From: Metarhizium brunneum | Taxonomy: Eukaryota > Ascomycota > Sordariomycetes > Hypocreales > Clavicipitaceae | Reading direction: 5' to 3' | Assembly: GCF_013426205.1 (NCBI RefSeq) | Contig: NC_089422.1 | Coordinates: 5,084,001 to 5,148,000 of the forward strand | Length of the DNA stretch: 64,000 nucleotides | Part shown: positions 60,360 to 64,000 of the stretch, one piece after another | How the letters are laid out: every line of letters starts with the position of its first letter | Position numbering within the stretch: position 1 is the stretch's first letter | Program-made: the position numbers and the translations under genes | Notes under the pieces: generated by a model | Told to the model about the DNA's origin: nothing | Database searches by the model: none | What the model saw: only the letters and a program-made list of their open reading frames with translations

Positions 60360-61739
60360 TTACAGGTCTGGGCGCTGTCACTCCCCTCGGCGTGGGCATT
60401 CGACAAATCTGGAACCGATTACTCGCCGGTGAATCAGGAATAGTCAGTGTTGCGTCGCGACAGCCACAGGCAAGATGGAAGGAGTTGACAAGCACCATTG
60501 CTGGTGTCGTTCCTGTCGGAAGTGAGCCGGGTCAATGGAGGGCCAGCGACTGGCTCAGCGCCTCTGAGCAGAGACGAATGTCTACTTTCACGCAATACGC
60601 GATTGCGGCAAGCGACATGGCTCTAAAAGACGCCGGATGGGACGTGACGACGCCGGAGGACATGGAGGCTACCGGCGTGTGCTTGGGCAGTGGTATCGGC
60701 AACTTGGACGAAATATACGAGACCAGTCTGGCACACCATACTGATGTGAGCTGCCATAAAACGCTTGCAAAAATACAAACACTGACTCTTCATACAACAG
60801 GGATACAAGAAAGTCTCACCTTTGTTCGTCCCCAAGATACTAATCAACCTGGCAGCGGGTCACATCGCCATGAAATACGGCTTCCAGGGGCCGAACCACG
60901 CTGCCACTACAGCCTGTACCACCGGCGCACATTCCATTGGCGATGCCTCCAGATTTATTGCCGTGGGCGACGCAGATGTCATGCTGGCCGGCGGCTCTGA
61001 GGCTTGTATTCACCCACTCACATTTGCTGGCTTCGGCAGAGCGAGGTCTTTGTCCACGGCCTACAATGACAATCCATCCGGCAGTTGCCGACCGTTTGAC
61101 GCGGGCCGCAATGGATTTGTTGTTGCCGAGGGAGCTGCTGTCTGTGTGCTAGAGGAGCTGGAACATGCTAAAGCCAGAGGAGCTCGGATATACGCTGAAG
61201 TCAAGGGGTATGGCTGTAGCGGGGATGCGTATCATATGACGGCGCCCCGAGAAGACGGGCGAGGAGCGTTCCTGGCCATGAAGCGGGCTCTGAAGAATGC
61301 CGGAGTGAAGCCTTTACAAGTTGACTACATAAATGCCCACGCAACGGGCACCCAAGTTGGAGACGTGGCAGAGGCGGCCGCCATCCGAAGGCTGATGCTT
61401 GGCCAGGAGGGGGTATCAGCTGAATCCCAGGTCACGGTGAGCAGCACCAAGGGAGCAATGGGGCACTTGCTGGGGGCTGCGGGAGCTATCGAGGCTCTGT
61501 TTGCCATTCTCTCAATATACGAGGTTGGTCCTGTTTGCCTATGACGAGACGCTGATGGACAAGGGCTAACGGCTTTGCAGGGTGTTGTACCAGCTACACA
61601 AAACTTACACAAGCCCGACGTCGGTATCAACTTTAATTTCGTTCCACTAACGGCTCAAGAGAAGACGGTTCGGGTAGCCATTTCCAACAGTTTTGGCTTT
61701 GGCGGAACGAACAGCAGCCTGGTGTTTTCGAAGATGTAG
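60344..61739 (+). CDS. CEM1: 3-ketoacyl-ACP synthase, mitochondrial type II FAS (KAS II-like)
   Basis: Exons 60344-60745, 60801-61523 and 61581-61739, all phase 0, give 427 residues. The fold starts at once with [15 protein letters not shown]. The active site is complete: Cys173 in [10 protein letters not shown], His314 in NAHATGT, Lys351 and His356 in [13 protein letters not shown], and the final NSFGFGGTN. The sequence is KAS I/II type, condensing malonyl-ACP with acyl-ACP. In fungi the stand-alone enzyme (Cem1) works in mitochondria, making octanoyl-ACP for lipoate and longer acyl chains for ACP. There is no obvious long presequence before the domain, so targeting would rely on a very short one (MRRVVVTG) or an upstream start not found here. 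An overlapping uORF precedes the start. Confidence 0.95.
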
Positions 61740-62103
61740 AACACTGCAGGAATTCTGCACGACTATGTAAAAAACACACTGTAATTTTACATGTAGCAAT
61801 ATCCATTTAATAACACCAATAAAAGCACGCAAGCACGACTTTTGCTTACCAAGATATATTTCTCTCGATGACGATTTGCATGCCATGGATTCGTGTCCCC
61901 GTCACAGACATTGAACGCGGCCGACGCACGGACCACCCGAGCCACTCGCATGCCAAATAATTTCTCTGACATCCAAAAAAGTCATCGACTTCAGAAGAGC
62001 TCCAGCTTCGTTTTCACGACTTCCGCAGTCACAAGCAAACCCCCGCCCAAACCACCTTGACCACACAGCGTCTTCCTGGCCCAAAGAAGGCGTGGAGATC
62101 ATA
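61740..62103. other. Spacer between CEM1-like and CBP3 genes
   Basis: A 364-bp interval, serving as CEM1 3' flank and CBP3 promoter. AT-rich on the left, with a TTGCATGCCATGGAT stretch near 61876. No gene visible. Confidence 0.5.
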
Positions 62104-63067
62104 ATGGCCTGCGAATCGTGCAGGCTACAAACGCGGACGCTCCTCCGGGCAGCAATTCGCGCGTCCGCCGTCAGAGCCGCCCCGGCAAGGACCCTGAACC
62201 TGTCGCGACCGACAAGCTCATCACAGCCTGCACCCACCCGATGGTTCAGCAACACGCCCCAGAGAAGGATCCTGGGCATGGGAACACTAGGCGAGTCGTA
62301 TCGGGTTCTTGGTGCCTCTGAAAAGCTGTACAAGATTTGCGCGCAGCCCGCAGACTACCACATTTCCGAGGAGGCACGCAACAACGACCAGGTCGAGAGG
62401 TTAGAAGACGGCGAGGAGTTGGGCACGCCTATCGATGCAGGGAATGTGTGGCACAAGAGTACGTTGTTGATAAATATACGTTCCTTGCCTAGAAAAAGGA
62501 AAACCAAAAAGTACACAAACTGACTTCCCTGGGGGGGGAACAACAGCTTTCGGCCTCCAACCCAGCTTCAGCACCTGGTCCCACGTTACCATGCTCCATC
62601 TTTACCTCCTCCAAGCCCGCGTCCGCTGCTTCGAGCGCGACACCTTCCGTAACTGGCAGCAGCAGCTCGTCGACCATTTCTTCTTCGACTGCGAAAAGAA
62701 GATGCACCTCGATCACAACATCACCTCGAGCGCTCTGCGCCAGCGGTACCTGAAGGATATTTTCGTCCAGTGGCGCGGCCTGCTGCTTGCGTACGACGAA
62801 GGTCTCATCAAGGGCGATGCTATCCTTGCGAGTGCCGTTTGGAGAAACTTGTTCAAGGGGGCGCCGGAGGTTGATCCGAGGTCGTTGTGCGCGATTGTCG
62901 GGTGGATGAGGTCGAGTTTGGCGTCGCTGGAGGCGGCGAGTGACGTGGACTTTCCGCAGAAGGCGGGTGATATTTTGGCAAGGCCGGTGGACGTGTTTTG
63001 GAGCCGGTTGGAGGAGCCGTTTAAGAAGGCGTTTGAAGGGGAAGCCAAGAAGAAGAATGGGGAGTGA
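62104..63067 (+). CDS. CBP3: CBP3, ubiquinol-cytochrome c reductase assembly chaperone
   Basis: Exons 62104-62458 and 62547-63067 (phase-1 intron, GTACGT...CAG) give 291 residues. The N-terminus is a basic, Ser/Ala/Arg-rich mitochondrial presequence (RLQTRTLLRAAIRASAVRAAPARTLNLS). The ubiquinol-cytochrome c chaperone domain covers the rest, with LGASEKLYKICA, FSTWSHVTMLHLYLLQARVRCF, WQQQLVDHFFFDCEKKM, ITSSALRQRYLKDIFVQWRGLLLAYDEGLIKGDAILASAVWRNLF. Cbp3 binds the mitochondrial ribosome exit with Cbp6 and stabilises newly made cytochrome b for complex III. The ATG at 62104 is the only one ahead of the presequence. It converges on DHFR. Confidence 0.95.
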
Positions 63068-63381
63068 GGCATAATCTAATGGGTGAAAATTTGATGTGCA
63101 GAAAGGAGGGAGTTTCGGCATGGCGGCGGCATGTATAATTACGTGTGGACAAAAGAAGGGGAGGCTACAGACGACGCTGTCGTTGTATATCTGGCCAGAT
63201 GATATTCCAACTTCTGCCGCTGTATTAAACAAAAATAGCAACAATTGTACATTAGGGCACAATGTCCGAGTTCCCGCTGCAGGCTCTCGTCATGATCTAG
63301 CATTCCATGACTGCCAATCCCGCGATATGCCCAAACGCGGCGCCAAATCAGCCCACTGGCATCATCGACCACAAATGTCCA
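63068..63381. other. Convergent 3' flanks of CBP3 and DHFR
   Basis: 314 bp between the stop codons of two convergent genes. Nothing recognisable except short AT-rich stretches suited to 3' UTRs. Confidence 0.5.
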
Positions 63382-64000
63382 TCATTCCCTCTCCCACATC
63401 TGCCACTCGTACCCAACACCGCCCTCCTCCATCTTCGCATCTCCAATTTCTCCCGTCCACTCCCTCCACTCATCACTTTGCCTCCTCCGCCATCCCAGAC
63501 TCCCCGCCGCATCACCTCGCAAATCCAAGCCAAAAAAGGTATCGCACTCATACTCCCTCTCTATGCTCGTCAGCAACACCCTCTTCGCGGCATCCATCCT
63601 GAGCGCCGCATCATATATCTGTCCTCCCCCCATGACAAACACCCTACTTATAAGGGGGTGCGTCCTCGCAAACTCAACAGCCTGCTCGAGCGAGGACACC
63701 CTCACAGGTTCAGAGGGCGCAATCTCAGCAGGAAGCGTCGCCGAGTGCTGCCGGGACACGATGATGTTGAGGCGGTTCTTCAGGGGTCTAAACTTGGCCG
63801 GGATAGAGTCCCACGTCTTGCGGCCCATTATCACGGCATTGACAGAGTTGGGCGGCGCCTTGATCACGTCGGGCGGGTTACCACGTGCATGCCCTTGTTC
63901 GTGACGGGGACGGGAGATTTACCTGTGGGGAGACCCGCGTCGTGACGCGCGCGAAATACTGCATCTCCTTGCGCAGACCTGTCCACGGCATGGTGCCGTT
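63382..64000 (-). CDS. DFR1: Dihydrofolate reductase, 5' end off window
   Basis: Exon 63858-63382 and a partial exon 64000-63923 are joined in phase 0 (donor GTAAAT at 63922, acceptor AAG ending 63859). The visible 184 residues begin within NGTMPWTGLRKEMQYFARVTTRV, the region after the missing first strand. NAVIMGRKTWDSIPAKFRPLKNRLNIIVSR and FVMGGGQIYDAAL carry the NADPH-binding segments; RVLLTSIEREYECDTFF follows. The enzyme reduces dihydrofolate to tetrahydrofolate with NADPH, needed for thymidylate and purine synthesis. The missing part is about the first 25-30 residues. The acceptor is after ATCAAG; an alternative is not obvious. Convergent with CBP3. Confidence 0.92.

Overview
The window is nuclear DNA of a filamentous ascomycete. 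Genes carry short GT-AG introns (about 50-110 nt) and are separated by long gene-poor spacers. Best matches by eye are Sordariomycete proteins, and the set as a whole looks hypocrealean. A CspA-like cold-shock gene hints at a Metarhizium-like clavicipitacean, but that is inference. I found no convincing tRNA, rRNA, CRISPR array or intact transposon.

Layout. 1-6.5 kb: 3'-truncated HOS4-like ankyrin protein (-), an ALKBH6-like dioxygenase whose reading frame does not join cleanly at intron 2 (+), and a DFG10/SRD5A3-type polyprenal reductase (-). 7.3-9.4 kb: secreted two-WSC-domain protein with a Thr/Pro linker (-). 9.4-15.5 kb: gene-poor. 15.5-19.9 kb: eIF3a (-), with a first coding exon that is only the ATG, divergent from an SR-rich HUB1 (+). 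20.75-21.53 kb: a large imperfect palindrome with RIP-like C-to-T decay concentrated in one arm. 23.3-28.0 kb: G-protein gamma subunit (+), SelW/Rdx-type thioredoxin-like protein (+), PP1 catalytic subunit (-). 28.0-32.9 kb: gene-poor. 32.9-41.2 kb: NTO1 PHD-finger protein (-) and a leucine-rich-repeat protein with a GC-AG intron (-). 41.2-49.9 kb: gene-poor. 49.9-52.7 kb: mitochondrial two-TM protein (-) divergent from PDX1 (+). 53.7-56 kb: bacterial-type cold-shock protein (-) and a decayed ankyrin gene (-). 56.3-64 kb: eight-exon oligopeptide transporter (-), mitochondrial 3-ketoacyl-ACP synthase (+), CBP3 (+) and 5'-truncated DHFR (-).

Most genes are conserved housekeeping genes with no operon logic. 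Mitochondrial functions are concentrated at 50-63 kb: ketoacyl synthase of mitochondrial FAS II (whose octanoyl product feeds lipoylation), PDX1 (itself lipoylated), CBP3 and a putative inner-membrane protein. Chromatin and signalling genes (HOS4, NTO1, PP1, G-gamma) fill much of the rest. The unusual elements are the palindrome, the intron-bearing CspA-like gene, the ALKBH6-like frame break, the ankyrin relic, and an 11-bp motif (GTACTCCGTAC) repeated through the spacers. Gene models were spliced by eye from the nucleotide sequence; no database search was possible.
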